Below are positions 35,111-47,760 of a stretch of 64,000 nucleotides of DNA, one piece after another. The stretch's first letter is position 1. Each line of letters begins with the position of its first letter. Location: the NCBI GenBank assembly GCA_025331565.1, contig JAFREQ010000017.1, positions 2,914,001-2,978,000 on the forward strand, read 5' to 3'. Made by a program: the position numbers and the translations under genes. The notes beneath the pieces were generated by a model. It saw only the letters and a program-made list of their open reading frames with translations. It searched no databases and was not told the DNA's origin. Source of the stretch: Holacanthus passer. Lineage: Eukaryota; Chordata; Actinopteri; Pomacanthidae.

Positions 35111-36540
35111 CGAACCCGTGAGCTGCCGGCGACCGGCTCCACCTGCCGAGGTCGGTGCCGGTCACCTCTCTCCTGAACACTCCTGAACTGTGAGACAATT
35201 TCTTATTCACTTTCCAGTCTGCTTCTGAATTCAAACCATAGTCCTTCCAGTCACAAGTCTACTTTTCAAAAGGTCAGAGAATGGCTGGGAGAAATAACCA
35301 TCTGTTTCACAGTTGTCTTGTGTACTGTGTTTGGGGATGTGGAGAAGGAGAAAATACAACTCGCCATGTGCAGAGCAGAGAAAGGTAAACTGTCAGGCTG
35401 GAAAATCACTGAAGCATCAGCTCGTGCTCTACTTCACTTTGTGATCATGAGAAAACCTGGATTTCCATCTTTGGCAGCGTTTGCTTATCAGTCGCCGCTG
35501 ATTTGAATTTCCTTCACGGAAACACTGTGTTTGTATCAAGCGATCACATGCCATATATCAAAGTTTAGACAAGGTGAGGAAACGTGGAAGCAGATGGTTA
35601 AATCTGCTGGAGCTTCTCAGAAATAAATCTGATGACAAATGTTAAACATGATGGCGTTAAAGGTTTAGAAAGGAAACATGGCAGCTTGAGTTTTTTGACT
35701 TTTTTTCTTCATTAACTGGAAGTCGATGCCTGTGCAGCAGACCTGATTCAAATTTGATTTAAATCATTGAAAAGCCATCATGTAACTCTCACTGTGTTTT
35801 CTAGTTGGATAAATGGTCTTGAATCGACTCCAAGCAAATACACCCACCATGGTTGGTTATAGAGAAAATCAGGTGGAGCTACATCTGAGACTCTGCAGTG
35901 TTTTTGCAAAAGGGAAGGTTATAGCATCACTTGTTAAATCACTGGTGCATAATTAAATAGTATATAGTTATATAGATGTGGTAAATAGACACTGTGCATG
36001 TGATCACACACATACAGAGACACACCTGCAGAAGTTTGTGCTCATATGCTCAATAAAACAATAAAACAGGCAACACAGCAGAGACAAAGAACTGAAATGT
36101 GATGACTGTGAGTCAGTCAGGTCTGTTTCGGGGACAGCATGAAGAAAGTTGTGTGTGTCACCGCTGAGAGTGATATCACTGTACACGTTGTCATGCAGGC
36201 TGACCGGGGCCTGTAGGACACCATTTATCTTTAGAAATATGTCACTGAGGCTTAGCTTTATGTTGTTTTTCTCCAGCAGGCTTCATTAAGTTCACCGCTG
36301 GAGAAAAGAGGCTGCCGGCAGGTTGATTCGGGGCTGAATTAGCATCCAGATTAGCTTCTGAAGGGGGAAATAGTGAGGGTCATGATGCAGCTATAAGAAG
36401 TCACATAATCCAGCCAAACATTACGATATAGACATTGACTGGTGTTCATTAATTCAGATAATTAAGACGGCTACAAAACCAGCAATTATACACATACACA
36501 GACACATACGTTGACTCGATGCAGTAACATGACTTTGGTG

Positions 36541-36932
36541 CAACCCCAATTCCAAAAAAGTTGGGACATAAATAAAAGCAGAATGCAATAATTTGCAGAT
36601 GAACTGTGTTTACTGAGAACAGATTGACAAAGTGTTGCAGCAGTAAAATCCTTTATCCAATCATGTGTTGGACAAAGTGGTGAACCTCGCCCCGTCGCTG
36701 CATGTGAACAACTGAGTCTTTCCAGGATTCACACCCAATCATGATACGACCCAATGAAATGTGTTGCAGGCATCAAATTCAGAATAAGCATATATTCATA
36801 AAACATTATATAGGTTGTAAAACATTAAATATTTGTACTGTTTTCAATCGAGTATATGTCAAAAAGCAAATGATGACATTCTGTTTTATTTATGTTTGAC
36901 GCAGCGTCCCAACTTTTTTGGAATCGGGGTTG
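36541..36932. mobile_element. 392-bp MITE with long terminal inverted repeats
   Basis: The left end is CAACCCCAATTCCAAAAAAG followed by TTGGGAC. The right end is GTCCCAACTTTTTTGGAATC followed by GGGGTTG. They are inverted repeats of about 27 bp with one mismatch. Similarity continues inward (ATAAATAAAAGCAGAATG on the left; ATAAATAAAACAGAATG on the reverse complement of the right), after an 11-bp insertion next to the right end. No transposase. The type is very common in teleosts. The flanks (GGTG and TAAG) show no clear target-site duplication, so I leave the superfamily open. Confidence 0.85.
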
Positions 36933-38194
36933 TAAGAAGCCAAACATCTTCCTGCACTCGTGGCTCGTCCCAGCGTGTTTGGCGCCGTCGCTGTCGAGAT
37001 GAGATCATCTCTGATGGTCTCCTGCTCCGCTGAGTGGCAGGATTCATCTGCAGGGGATGTCACATAATGTGACAGGGAGTAACACCCTGGAACTAATTTA
37101 TTCTGCTCTTAAGGGGAATTGCATTTCTGGTCTGCCTGTTGCACACTCAATAGTACATATCATGTAGTTAACAAATTATAGAGACGTCTCGTCGGCTGAC
37201 CAGCGTGAGAAATGAAGTGTTGCTCTGTATGTATTGAATCGGCCTCGGCGATGTAGCAATTATTTCAGTGCGACAAAAAATCTCGGAGTGATACTTTGAA
37301 TAAAGCGTGAGGCAGTGAGCTCATTCTCTTAGCGACTGCGAGCGGGGGCTGATGGCAAAACAGGTAAGCACGTGAATAAATGAATGTCACTTTAATAAAT
37401 GTATCAGACTGTGAAATCAATTATAATTGATCCCCCATTTATGAAACTTGGCAGGGACATTTATTAAGCCTCTGAGGGTTTGGGGTTTGATTAAATGGGC
37501 TGAGCGGCTGGCTCTGGTTGTTTTCATGTCAAAACAACACTTAGTTTTGAAAAGTGCTTTAATAGTGTGTCACAGTAACATTTATTTGCCGGTTGTGTCT
37601 TGTCAGTTTGCCGACAGGTGTTGTCTCCACACAAGGTGGAAAGCAGCGTTGGCATTCTTCACCATTTGAGATGTGATTCCCGCAGCGTTAAAACACTGTT
37701 TCAGCTAATGATGAAAAAAAATGCACAACTGTGAATTCATTGCTTTTAAATACTGTAAATGTCACTAAAACATTGTACACGTGCACATTTTTGCTTTACA
37801 ACCAGATGCAAGCGCTCGCTGTTTGTTCCGACATCATAGCCCGAAGCTATTCTTTGTCACTTACCTCAGTGTTTTTGCAGCTTGTCTGCTTCGACTCGTT
37901 CCTCCGCATGGCTGACATTTTGAATATGCAACAGCCTTCAGTCAGCTCAGCCAATCAGAAGTAACGTATTAACACAACAAAGACGCCAAGTCGCTGCAGC
38001 CAATCGCTCATTTTGTTGGAAGCATTATTTATTTGAGATGATGTTAAATCCCAGACTGGATCAAATGCATTTCTGTACTGAAACTTTAAATTAATTAGAG
38101 CCAAGATAAGCAATGAATTAGCTTTTAGTGGCATTAGATTTGCATTAGTGCATTAGATTGCATTTGGGTCTCTCTCTCCTCACTCGCTCTCTCT

Positions 38195-38419
38195 CACACA
38201 CACAGTCATGTTTGCATCACTTCAGAGGACATTACATTCACTAACATTCATTTCCTAACCAGAACCAGTACTTGCCAAACCCTGACCCTAAGTTTAACCA
38301 AGTCTTCACCCTAAAATTAAATGATTTACGTTAAGGGGACTTGTGTTTTGCCACGATAAGGAAGGCGAGTCCCCACAATGTGACTGTGTAATCAGATTTA
38401 TGTCCCCACAACATGAGCA

Positions 38420-38421
<2 letters not shown>
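38195..38421 (+). repeat. Dispersed repeat adjoining a (CA)n tract
   Basis: Blocks GAGGACATTACATTCACTAA, TTTCCTAACCAGAACC, AAGGGGACTTGTGTTTTG, GAGTCCCCACAATGTGACTG and ATTTATGTCCCCACAACATG follow in order and run directly into the CA microsatellite. This arrangement is a recurrent teleost repeat. Confidence 0.6.

Positions 38422-38463
<42 letters not shown>
38422..38463 (+). repeat. (AC)21 microsatellite
   Basis: A perfect 42-bp AC run directly following the dispersed repeat. Confidence 0.95.
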
Positions 38464-38466
<3 letters not shown>

Positions 38467-40929
38467 CTACAATTCAATTTCGGTAATCAGATTTATTTTC
38501 ACCATAGACAATGCTGTTTCCGCCAGAAGCCAATGTTGGAAACTTTCATCAACATCCTGACACAATCACAAGTCAGATGTCTAATTTACATCTGGCCACA
38601 TGCCACTGAGCTAATTAAAGATTTAAATCCGTTTGGATGGTGAACACAAATCAATAATTCTCGTCTTTAGACACTTTGGTGGAGTCATCAGTTGGAAAGT
38701 TTTGCACACAAGTTGGTTTAAGGCCCCGTTCTCAGCCTGAAACCTACAGAAACTTTGGCTCCTTCCATTTGAATATTACTTCACCTTTCCCTGTGATTTG
38801 CCTGTTATACATTCCCTCTGCATGATGCAATCGAAATGATGAGAAGGGTAATTTATTTCCACTCTCTTTCACTTTAATCGTCGGTGAATGTGCCGTAATG
38901 ACAACATCTCTGTAATTATGGCATCACTGGCTGTGATATGAAAAATGTCAGATGCAGACTCTCGCAAATTAAAGTAATGAATTTAAGTGGCAGTGTTCTT
39001 TCATAAATTCATTCATCACTCGTTTATTCACTTTGCATCTTTCTGCTTCGACTCCGGGTTCGTTCCGTGTCATTTTTGAAATCGGGCGAACGTGATGCAG
39101 ACGAGCTGTAAACGTCCATAAAATTTTCATCACAATCATTTTGAGGCTGTGAAGTTTTAGGATTTTAAAACAAGCACATCGAGAAATACGCAGGTGCTAA
39201 AATTCACTGATTATACAGTAAAAATGCTGCAATATTGGTGAACGCGTGGGTGATTTTTATGAGACTTGCCTTTCAGTTTAAAGCCTGAAAGTCTCCGTGC
39301 TGCACCGCAGATCGGTGCCACCTCGTCATTTCATGTCAAGTGTGCGTCCAGCAGTTAGTATGAAAGCTAATGGATTTCATATTGTGGCGCTCACACATGG
39401 GAATGGTCTCACTTCAGTGCTGCTCTCAGATATAGCTTTAGTTTCAGCTGTTTGGCCTTTTAGACTCCCAGAGCAGGCCGGCCTTTTTATTTGATCTCTG
39501 CACCGCGTTTTGAACAATGACAATGTGAGTGGGATCAGTGCGACCTCAGCACCAGCAGTTATTGCATTGATTTGGATCATGCTGTAGTTGTGCCTTGTAC
39601 AATTTTTGGAGTGGTGTAATAAATTTATACTTCAACACAGCCAGCAGAAAACTGTAGCCTATAACGTCTGAGTACAATTGGAAATCCTGCTGCTTGGTCC
39701 CCAGAATGAATGTTAGTCTTGTCACTAAGATTCATATGGTTTTACCTGCTTTGGATTTTTATCTCAGCGGAGGTTTTCCAAACATAAATACAGTGTTGAT
39801 TCATTCATCGATGCCTGAAAGCTTGCAGATAAATGTTGCTTTAAATCTGGAAGACGACAAAAAGCAAACTCCATTTTTGCTTCATTATTTTTCACAGTAG
39901 CTGAGTAGAAGTATTATTCTTACAGCAGGAGACAACTCTTTAAAAAATGACAATAAAGAAAACATAAAGTCTGTCTAGCTTTGTGTTCATTATGTGCATG
40001 ATCTCATAATACAGTTTCTGGATGCTTTGTTATATGCTGTGATTTTTGCAGTGTCTAATGTGACACTGTTGAAGCTTCACTGTTTTATTGCATCAAATAA
40101 ATATTCCCTTATTCCCAGAAACTGCCCTCGGTATTCTTTCAGTCACTTTAAATTTAGTCTCTAATGAGCAGCTCTGCTTTTTAAGCCTGATGGCATCACA
40201 GGTTTGAGTCACACAGCAGTTCTCTTGTTTCCTGCTTTGGGAGAAAGTTCTTCATGATTGCAATTAATCTCCGGACTGTTTTAGGCAAAGTGAATAACAG
40301 GCAGATTCAGACATCGACTTGACTTTGCTTCCACCGGCTGCACAGACTCTGCTTAAAATAAACTTTCTGTGTGACGGGTTGAGATGACGGCACAAATAAA
40401 ATCAGCAGATCTTTAACTGCGTGGATAAAAACAGCAACATATTTAAGTGTCAGGATTTTAACCTCTGCTTCACTTTATCATAAGAGATAAGAGTGCAGAG
40501 CGAAACAAAATGTGAAATGTGTCACTGTTTAACTACTTCTTAAGTCGACACCAGTGGTTTTATGTCATTTGGACTCGACCCTTTAAAGAATTTAGAGAAT
40601 AACAGAAAATGGCAAAAAGAGTAATTACGGAGCTCACGCCAACCACAGAGCCATTACTTGTGATAAATGATGTTCATATCACTTACAGGCTCACCCGAGA
40701 TAACACACACTGTTTAAGGCTGTGAGGAAAAGAGCTTATTAAACCTTCTCTCTCTGGTATTTCAGGGGTTCCCATATTTTTTTTTGTCAAAGACATCCAA
40801 GTAGAAACAATCACATTTTGTCGTAACAGGAAGAACAAAAGTCAGCTTTCATCTGTCGTTTGCAGCAACTTATCTTCAAATTATGAACCTCTTATCTGAG
40901 ACACAGCTTCACGTTCAGGTTTCAGATGA

Positions 40930-41258
40930 TCACCGCTGGATGTGTTGCTGCTCTGTGAGCTCAGCTGCACAGTCTCTCAGTACCTGACCAATCAGGTACG
41001 TTGTCCGGACCCGGGGCTTTGCGTGCGTTGATCCTGCTGAGGGATCTTCTCACGCAGTCCGTGGTCAGCGTCAGCACCTGGTCACCTGGAGGGGGTGGCG
41101 TCTTGTGTGCAGGGGTGCTGTTGTGTGCCTTCAAGCGAGCGAAGAAGTTGTTTAGCTCATTCAGCAGAGAGGTGGAGCTGTCACAGGTCTGCGGTGAGGG
41201 CTTACAGTCCGTGATGGTCTGTATCCCTCGCCACAGACTCCTGGTGTCTTTTGTCTAC
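40930..41258 (-). mobile_element. LINE reverse-transcriptase fragment (antisense)
   Basis: On the minus strand an open frame of about 270 bp reads SLWRGIQTITDCKPSPQTCD, then LLNELNNFFAR, TPPPPGDQV and RINARKAPGPDNVP. This is the segment just before and into the finger region of non-LTR retrotransposon reverse transcriptases (the RKAxGPDxxP motif). After a small indel the frame resumes as VLRDCAAELT. Both ends are truncated and the catalytic FADD region is absent. Confidence 0.85.
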
Positions 41259-41304
41259 TGAGTAATATTAAATAGACGTGTGTGTTGCAAGAGATCAAGG
41301 CGTC

Positions 41305-41390
41305 ATCTTCTAATTGATTAATTATCGTGATCGTTGTCGATGCATTTTCTGTCAGTTGACTAATCGATTAATTGACTCGTCATTTCAAGG
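41305..41390. repeat. CGATTAAT-type dispersed repeat fragment
   Basis: TAATTGATTAATTATCGTGATC and GTTGACTAATCGATTAATTG are typical of the repeat family also seen at 14.6 and 34.9 kb. Confidence 0.5.
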
Positions 41391-44300
41391 GAATCACAAA
41401 ACCACAGAACTGTCTCAGAGTGCTTTACATTCTGCACACTTCTGCATCTTCAGTCCCTTGAGTCACAAAAAAACTAAATTAAAATCTAACCTCAAAGACC
41501 CCTGAGGGCTGAGCTGCAGTTTGAGGAGCCACTATTTGAAATGGATCAAGGTCAGGTTAACTCTATGCATGGTTTCATCAAATAACAGACCCAGTGTAAT
41601 TCTTCCCCGGACATTGTAAAATGATGGTAATTATCCTCATGGGACTATAAAAAAGAACAACCTGTGCGAAGAAATCCTTCCGAAGCGAGATGCATATCGA
41701 CTGAGCTTCTCTCCCTCAGCGAGCTTCCTTTGTCTGGCTCTGCACAACAAAACCCTCCGATGACATTGTTTGCCTTTTTCTACCTCATTATTGCAATTGG
41801 AGCGTACAGAAATGCATTCATCTCATTTTCACAGCATTTGCATGTCTGAAAAGGACGCCGTAACCCGAGCGGTGAAACGGCAGAATCCTGAAGATAAGAT
41901 GTGTTGTTATCTGAGGCCTCTTTAACACTCACAACCAAGCGTGGCTGTTTGCAAGAAAACAGACTTCAGATGAGGCTTTTATAGTCTCAAAATGTTCCTC
42001 TCTAGGTCAGAATATGCCCGAGCTTCCAGCATTTAGAATAAGAAAGTCTGACTTCTAAACAGTCCCAGATGTTTCTCTTTTTTTTCATCCTTGGCAGCAT
42101 CGTATCGATTTAGTTTCACCAACAAAAGTGAGCCGAGGAGCGAAACGTTACCTCGTAGTGCTGCATAAAACAATCAAATTCTCATAGACGCAGCACCAAA
42201 ACACAGCTTTTATTTAATCACTCGCACTATGCGAAGCTCTTCATGGCACACTTACTAAATGTAGCATTTTATTAGGGCTCACATGTGACATTCTCATCTG
42301 TGGCTTCCTGCGGGGTTATATAACTCAAACATCCCTGCAGCCAGTGAGACAGAAAATGTCGTCTTCAGTTCACTGAGGCATACCAGCCCCTGACAACCAT
42401 TACTGTGGCCCCGTGCTTCCTCTACATTGTGAGCATGAATACATTTCAATGACTCCCACATGCTCAATCTTTCATGACAGGGATGTGTGTGAAATCTTAA
42501 GCCAGCCTCCCCACCTATAGTGTAGTGCCAGGTGCACAGCTCGCAGCGGTATCAGGATGCTAAGCTGACTGGCAGAGGAAGAGCCATTTCATTTTTTACA
42601 CGCCGTCGCAGCTTTCTTCTCTTACGCCCTGCAAGATTGTTTAAAAGGAATAACCCGTCTTTTGTGAGGAGTTGTCAAAAACAACCTTCCAATGAGAAAA
42701 TGAAGAGTTGGGGATTTGGCTCCACATTAATAAGATCCTTTGTCAGATAATTGATTTTTTTTTTTGGGGGGTTGTAATGGTCAGATAAGAGTGAGAATTC
42801 ACTGTAAAGAACGGTATCACACTCGGAGCACTAATCATTGCGGTGTGCAGAATCAATGCAATGCTGTCTACAGCCACACGGATGGTGCCAGCACTAAATG
42901 TGCGAGGCAGGAGCGGAGGCTAATGATGCTTGCCAATGGGGGCTTGAGTTGATATTATAACAGATTGCACTTCAGTCAGGGTCTAGCCAGTGGGAGAAAG
43001 GAGCGGCTTCTTTATTCATGTAGAAAATTGCGAGCACAAAGAGGAGAGGTAAACGTCATGGATGGGAGAGAGTTGTTTACACTCTAAGGGAAATTTTACA
43101 CTTCAAAGGATTGACTGTGTCTCGGTTTTGACAGTGAAAGATAAAGGTTATTTGAATACATTTTTCCCTTCATAGTTTCCAATCCAAGAAGCCATTATTG
43201 GCGCTGTAGTATCTCAGTCGTATATTTTTTTTTTCCCCCAAAAAGCTTATCAGAGTGCTCTTGTGATGAATTTGCAAATTTGAACAATAGTGTGTCTTCA
43301 TCTGTGAATGTTAACTTCGCCTTTCAATCCTGCCAGTCCCACATATACTGTGTGGTTGTCTGTCAGACAATAAGACAATGTGGACGTCTGATGCTTATTA
43401 AAAAGAATGACAAATGTGGAGGGAAGATTAAGTTGTGGGATATACAGTTGCTGGCATGAAATACAGTACGGTGGCAGACAAGGACGAATGAAAGGATCTG
43501 GATTCACTATCAGAATGATACATAAAGATCAGAAATTTCTGCAGGACGCAAAAAATAAATGCAGCACTTTCTGCACATTTTCTCTGATGCAACAGACTGC
43601 CACTGTAACTTGGGCCAGAAATGTTTCCCTCCTGCCCTCATGTGTAATGCAGGACTGGAAATTCATCAGAATATTACACAAAAAAAGTTTAGGAGACTCA
43701 GCTGTTCCCTGTCACAAAGATGAATCTGCCTCAATCTGATGATGTCCACCAGCTACAGAGCTGGAGTCGCTCAGCCGACAGACAAAATCTACTCTTCACA
43801 TAATCACGGCTCAAGTCTGAAAGCGTGCACGCTTTGTATGCGAGCCACTCTCTCTCAGAAACTCGGCGCGGTTACAAGCTGTTACCTGGATGATTCGTCA
43901 AATAAGTTGTCGTTTCCCTCCTTTTGATGTGCACTGTTTTGTCGTCTTTTCCGTGAGAGCCCCTTTCAGATCTCGCTTTCAAAAATTTTTCCATCCGAGC
44001 TAATAAGATGAAAAGTGGTTGGAGGCATAGCTAGCATAAACATCCTCTTTGCTGAGATTAAAGCAGTGTTTCTATGATGAAAGTGAGCACCTTGATGTTT
44101 TGCTAATTTTCATCTATTTCCTTCTCAGCGCCGTCAGCTCCCATTGTCAGGATTGTGTCGGTGTGGCAACTTTGAGCGTCTGTACGCGACCAAGAAAAAC
44201 ACACACTTGCTACGTCTGCACAAACTTTAAAAGAGGAGTCGTCGCATGACTTAATGTATTGTGCTAATTGAGTTTTTATGACAGACTGCTTCAGGTGTGT

Positions 44301-47300
44301 GTCTCTGACTTTCATGTTCCAGAGGTGTGAATCTAGTGTTGCTGCCATTTTTCCTGATTTAAAAAAAGCTTCACGAGGAGGCGAATGCAAAAACACTCAC
44401 CTTCCCCACAGGTACCTGTCAAGTCCAGACCTCTTTGTGCGTTCGACCACTCACAGCAATTTCCTCTGCGTTCTGCTAAAATGTACACGTCTAACTTAAT
44501 CTATTCCCCCTCGGCGTTTCTTTTTTTGTCTTATATCATCTTGTATATTTGACATAAGCAAACTGAGGAAAAGGGTAATGAGCATGTTACAGTTCAGTGT
44601 TTCCTGAGTGTCTACAAGATCTCATTTTTTATCTGGCGCTTTTTTTTTTTTTTTTTTTTTTTTATGTCCTTGAGCAATATCAGCGTGAGGCAATAAAACA
44701 TCCAGGTCCACCTGAGAGAAGTAAAAAAGAAGAAAAGAAATTGCCTTGTGCTCAGCGGGCCATAGACGGGGAGGAAACAGAAGCACATCGCCGCTGCCTC
44801 TTTGTACTAGTAATGTGTGTTTACATGTAGGTCCTCTCATCTTCAGGGGTCAATTCTCTCAACAGCTCGGAAACATATAGACGAGCTCTGACGGCACATT
44901 CCCCACATACAGAGGCATCGTCTTGCTCACTTCGACTACATGTTAAACAGACATCTTGACCTTGCAAACACATGCGATTCAGTCTCCGACGCTGAAGCTT
45001 CATAGTTAAGAAATTGTGATCATGAAATAACCACAACTGTCTTCTTACAATGAATAGACTAAAACATCTGAAATTCTCACGCTGTTGTTCTCATTCTCCA
45101 TCTGTAATATTCCTGTAGGAGTGATAGCGTAGCCTGTGGTCATCAATCTAGAATACAGAGGCTTTAAATTAGACATAAAAGCAGTCAGATTTTGGCTGAA
45201 GGAAATAAAGCTGAGAATAATTACATCCATCAGTCATCTATCATTGCTTTAAACAACATTTTCAGGTGAATCCTCTCCCACATTTTGAGATATCACCCTG
45301 ACAGATACACGAACAGATGAAGTCGGAGTTCATTTCCAGGCGAGGTAAACAATATTCCCATAAATCAGTTTGTTCCCAGAAAATCCGTGTCACTAATGTG
45401 TCATGTATTTCATTATCACAACATCTAATCAGTGAAGAGCGCATGAAATTAGATTGTAATTGGGTCACTATTTTGCGTGGCTGCTAAAATGTCAGCGATA
45501 TCAGAGAGAACACGGCGAAGGGCTGTTAAATGTTAGGTGAAAAGAGAGCGAGCGGACTGACGTGTGCGTCCCACAGAGGCTCGCACTCAGCTGTAGTCGG
45601 GCAATTATATACAGTAAGCGCACAGGAAGAGCTGGAGTAGAGCTGCCCACGCTCGGTAAACCAAAGGGGGGAACAACATACGTGCAGTGTGTCTTTCAAA
45701 GTGGCTTCGGTGTGGAGGGAGTGTGAGAGAAAGCAGCTGCAGACTGGAGGGAAGAAAAGTAAAAGCACTCAGAGAGGTCAGATCTCAGCCAAACACCAAC
45801 CTCTAAACTGCTTATTTTGATATTAGAAAATATTTGGGATCCCCACCTTGATCTGCATCAAATACAGATAGTGAAAGTCATGTCGAGTGTGTGATTGCTG
45901 CCGTTTGAATTCATTACGTTGCTGTAGCAACATGGAGAGCTGGAATGACACGAGGAGCTCGTGTAATCAAACTTGTGTTTGTGTTTAACACTTGTGGCGA
46001 AGCACTCACCTCTGACTTTACCATCACACAGGTCGGCTGATATTCGTAGGAGGAGTGAGAGGAAAAATCAAAATGCAGACAATCTGTCAAGGCTCCGATC
46101 TGTGAGGCCAATACTGAAAAAAAAAAAAACATCTTGACGAAAGAAATCCAAGGAGAGACTTAAACTTTGGTTCATGAATAAATAGGGATGCAAAAATCCA
46201 AACTTATTACGTCCTTCTACATCTTTTCTCACAGACCAAAACAAGCTGTTAAACAAGAAGCTCCTCCAGCGTTGTTTTTAGCTTCAGTTGCAAAATGTTT
46301 GTTCTCAATAAGATGCAACATCAGCGTTTGTTACTTGGGCAGATTATTGATTATTATTTTGTTGAACGGGTAATAAAATGCATTACGTCCATGCAAAGTT
46401 TCAAAACAACAATATGGAGTTTGGACCTTCAGCACTTCCTGCATGCGCTTCACAATAAATGCATCTTAATGTAACGTATCACTTTTGTTCACGTTAGTTT
46501 AGCTGTAAACGGACAGAGAGGAGCATGAAACTGGACGTGGATCTGTGCTGTCCGGACAATGATCGACCTGCTTAAGGTCAGCGTCGACGTCAGTAGTCTG
46601 TTGAGGAGTCTTTGAGACATCATACTTCCCACCAGGAGGAGTTAATAAAAAATCTCATCTCTTCGCTGGAACCTGCTGTGATTTGTACCTTAAAGGGACA
46701 AACGGAGAGACCAGACGCTTTGTTCATTAATACCACTGTGCTGTTATTATGAGAGATGTGGAATACATTTATTTCACTTTTGGGATTCTTTCACATCAGC
46801 ACGCAGAAAAATAGATTCTTAGGACGGAGGTGTTCATTTTAATATCCAAGGCCATTTGTAACCATGAAAGCAAGAGCTGCTCATCAGCATTTTGGAAATT
46901 ATATAAGCTTCCAGGAGAATATGAAGAGGAGCGGCTCTCAGTCTGCGTAGCGCTCTCTGAAACTGGGGCCACGCCGGGTGATACTTTGATTCCTTGATCA
47001 TTTTCAGTGCTTCTTTAGCAGCAGTTGACCCAGGAGCATTTCAGAGATAGCTACAAAACAATATCTCCATCTTTCCCCTGAGCTCCTCTGAAGTGCATTT
47101 AAATTGGCTAGCAGATGTTTTATTTTGCTCTGATTCGCTACATAAAGAAATCCAAACATAACACAGCCAGTTGAATTTACATATCTTACTGAGGCATTTG
47201 CACACGTGGAGTTGCAGGAGAACGATCAGATCTGATTTTCAGTTGGTCATTATGTTGTGTCATCAAGCTTCTTCTGGATAACGTGAACTGACTGACACAT

Positions 47301-47469
47301 GTGTAAAGCATCTACATGGAGTGTGATGAACACAGTTGTTTAATACAGGAAACTACAATCATACGAAGACACTTCATTTAAATTTGCAGCTCCTGTCAGT
47401 AACTAGTGTCAGTAACCTTTGGATTGTGTAGAAGATTGATTTTGATTTTTGATTTGACAATGTGAACCA
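41391..47469. other. Non-coding interval
   Basis: No supported exon. A T24 homopolymer lies at 44,640-44,663. A minus-strand frame at 44,821-45,036 carries two CxxC pairs but has no identified family (see findings). The rest appears to be unique AT-rich sequence. Confidence 0.5.
44640..44663 (+). repeat. Poly(T) tract
   Basis: A run of 24 T, possibly the reverse-strand A tail of an old retroposed sequence, though I recognise none beside it. Confidence 0.9.
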
Positions 47470-47760
47470 ATAAGATAAGATATATTTATTCGCCCCACAG
47501 TGGGGAAACATTGCACAGCAGCAAAGGTGATAAAGCAGTTAAATAGTAAAAAAGAACAATTTACACAGGCTAAAAAAGATATTAACAAATTTGCATGAGA
47601 TTATTTACAATTTGCAAACATGAATGGAATATGTAACCAGTATTTACACTATGGGCTGGAATTTTGATGCTATGAAATATTAAATATTAAATGCTAAATA
47701 CAAAATATTGCACATTGAAATTGACTGAAACGACATATTGCACAGTTACTGAAGTTACTC
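47470..47760 (-). mobile_element. LINE 3'-tail fragment (TAAGATAAGATA-type)
   Basis: It starts ATAAGATAAGATATATTTATTC, then CCCCACAGTGGGGAAACATT and GCACAGCAGCAAAG, followed by AT-rich sequence with repeated ATATTGCACA words. This is the same tail as at 0.81 kb, here with the CCACAGTGGGG palindrome intact. There is no coding region. Confidence 0.65.

Larger units (their letters stand above)
32616..36540. other. Non-coding interval
   Basis: No supported exon. It contains two dispersed repeat fragments (34.69-34.78 and 34.87-35.11 kb). The remaining short frames show no domains or paired splice signals. Confidence 0.5.
36933..40929. other. Non-coding interval
   Basis: No supported exon. Apart from the repeat and (CA)n tract at 38.2-38.46 kb, it is AT-rich single-copy-looking sequence. 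Confidence 0.5.
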
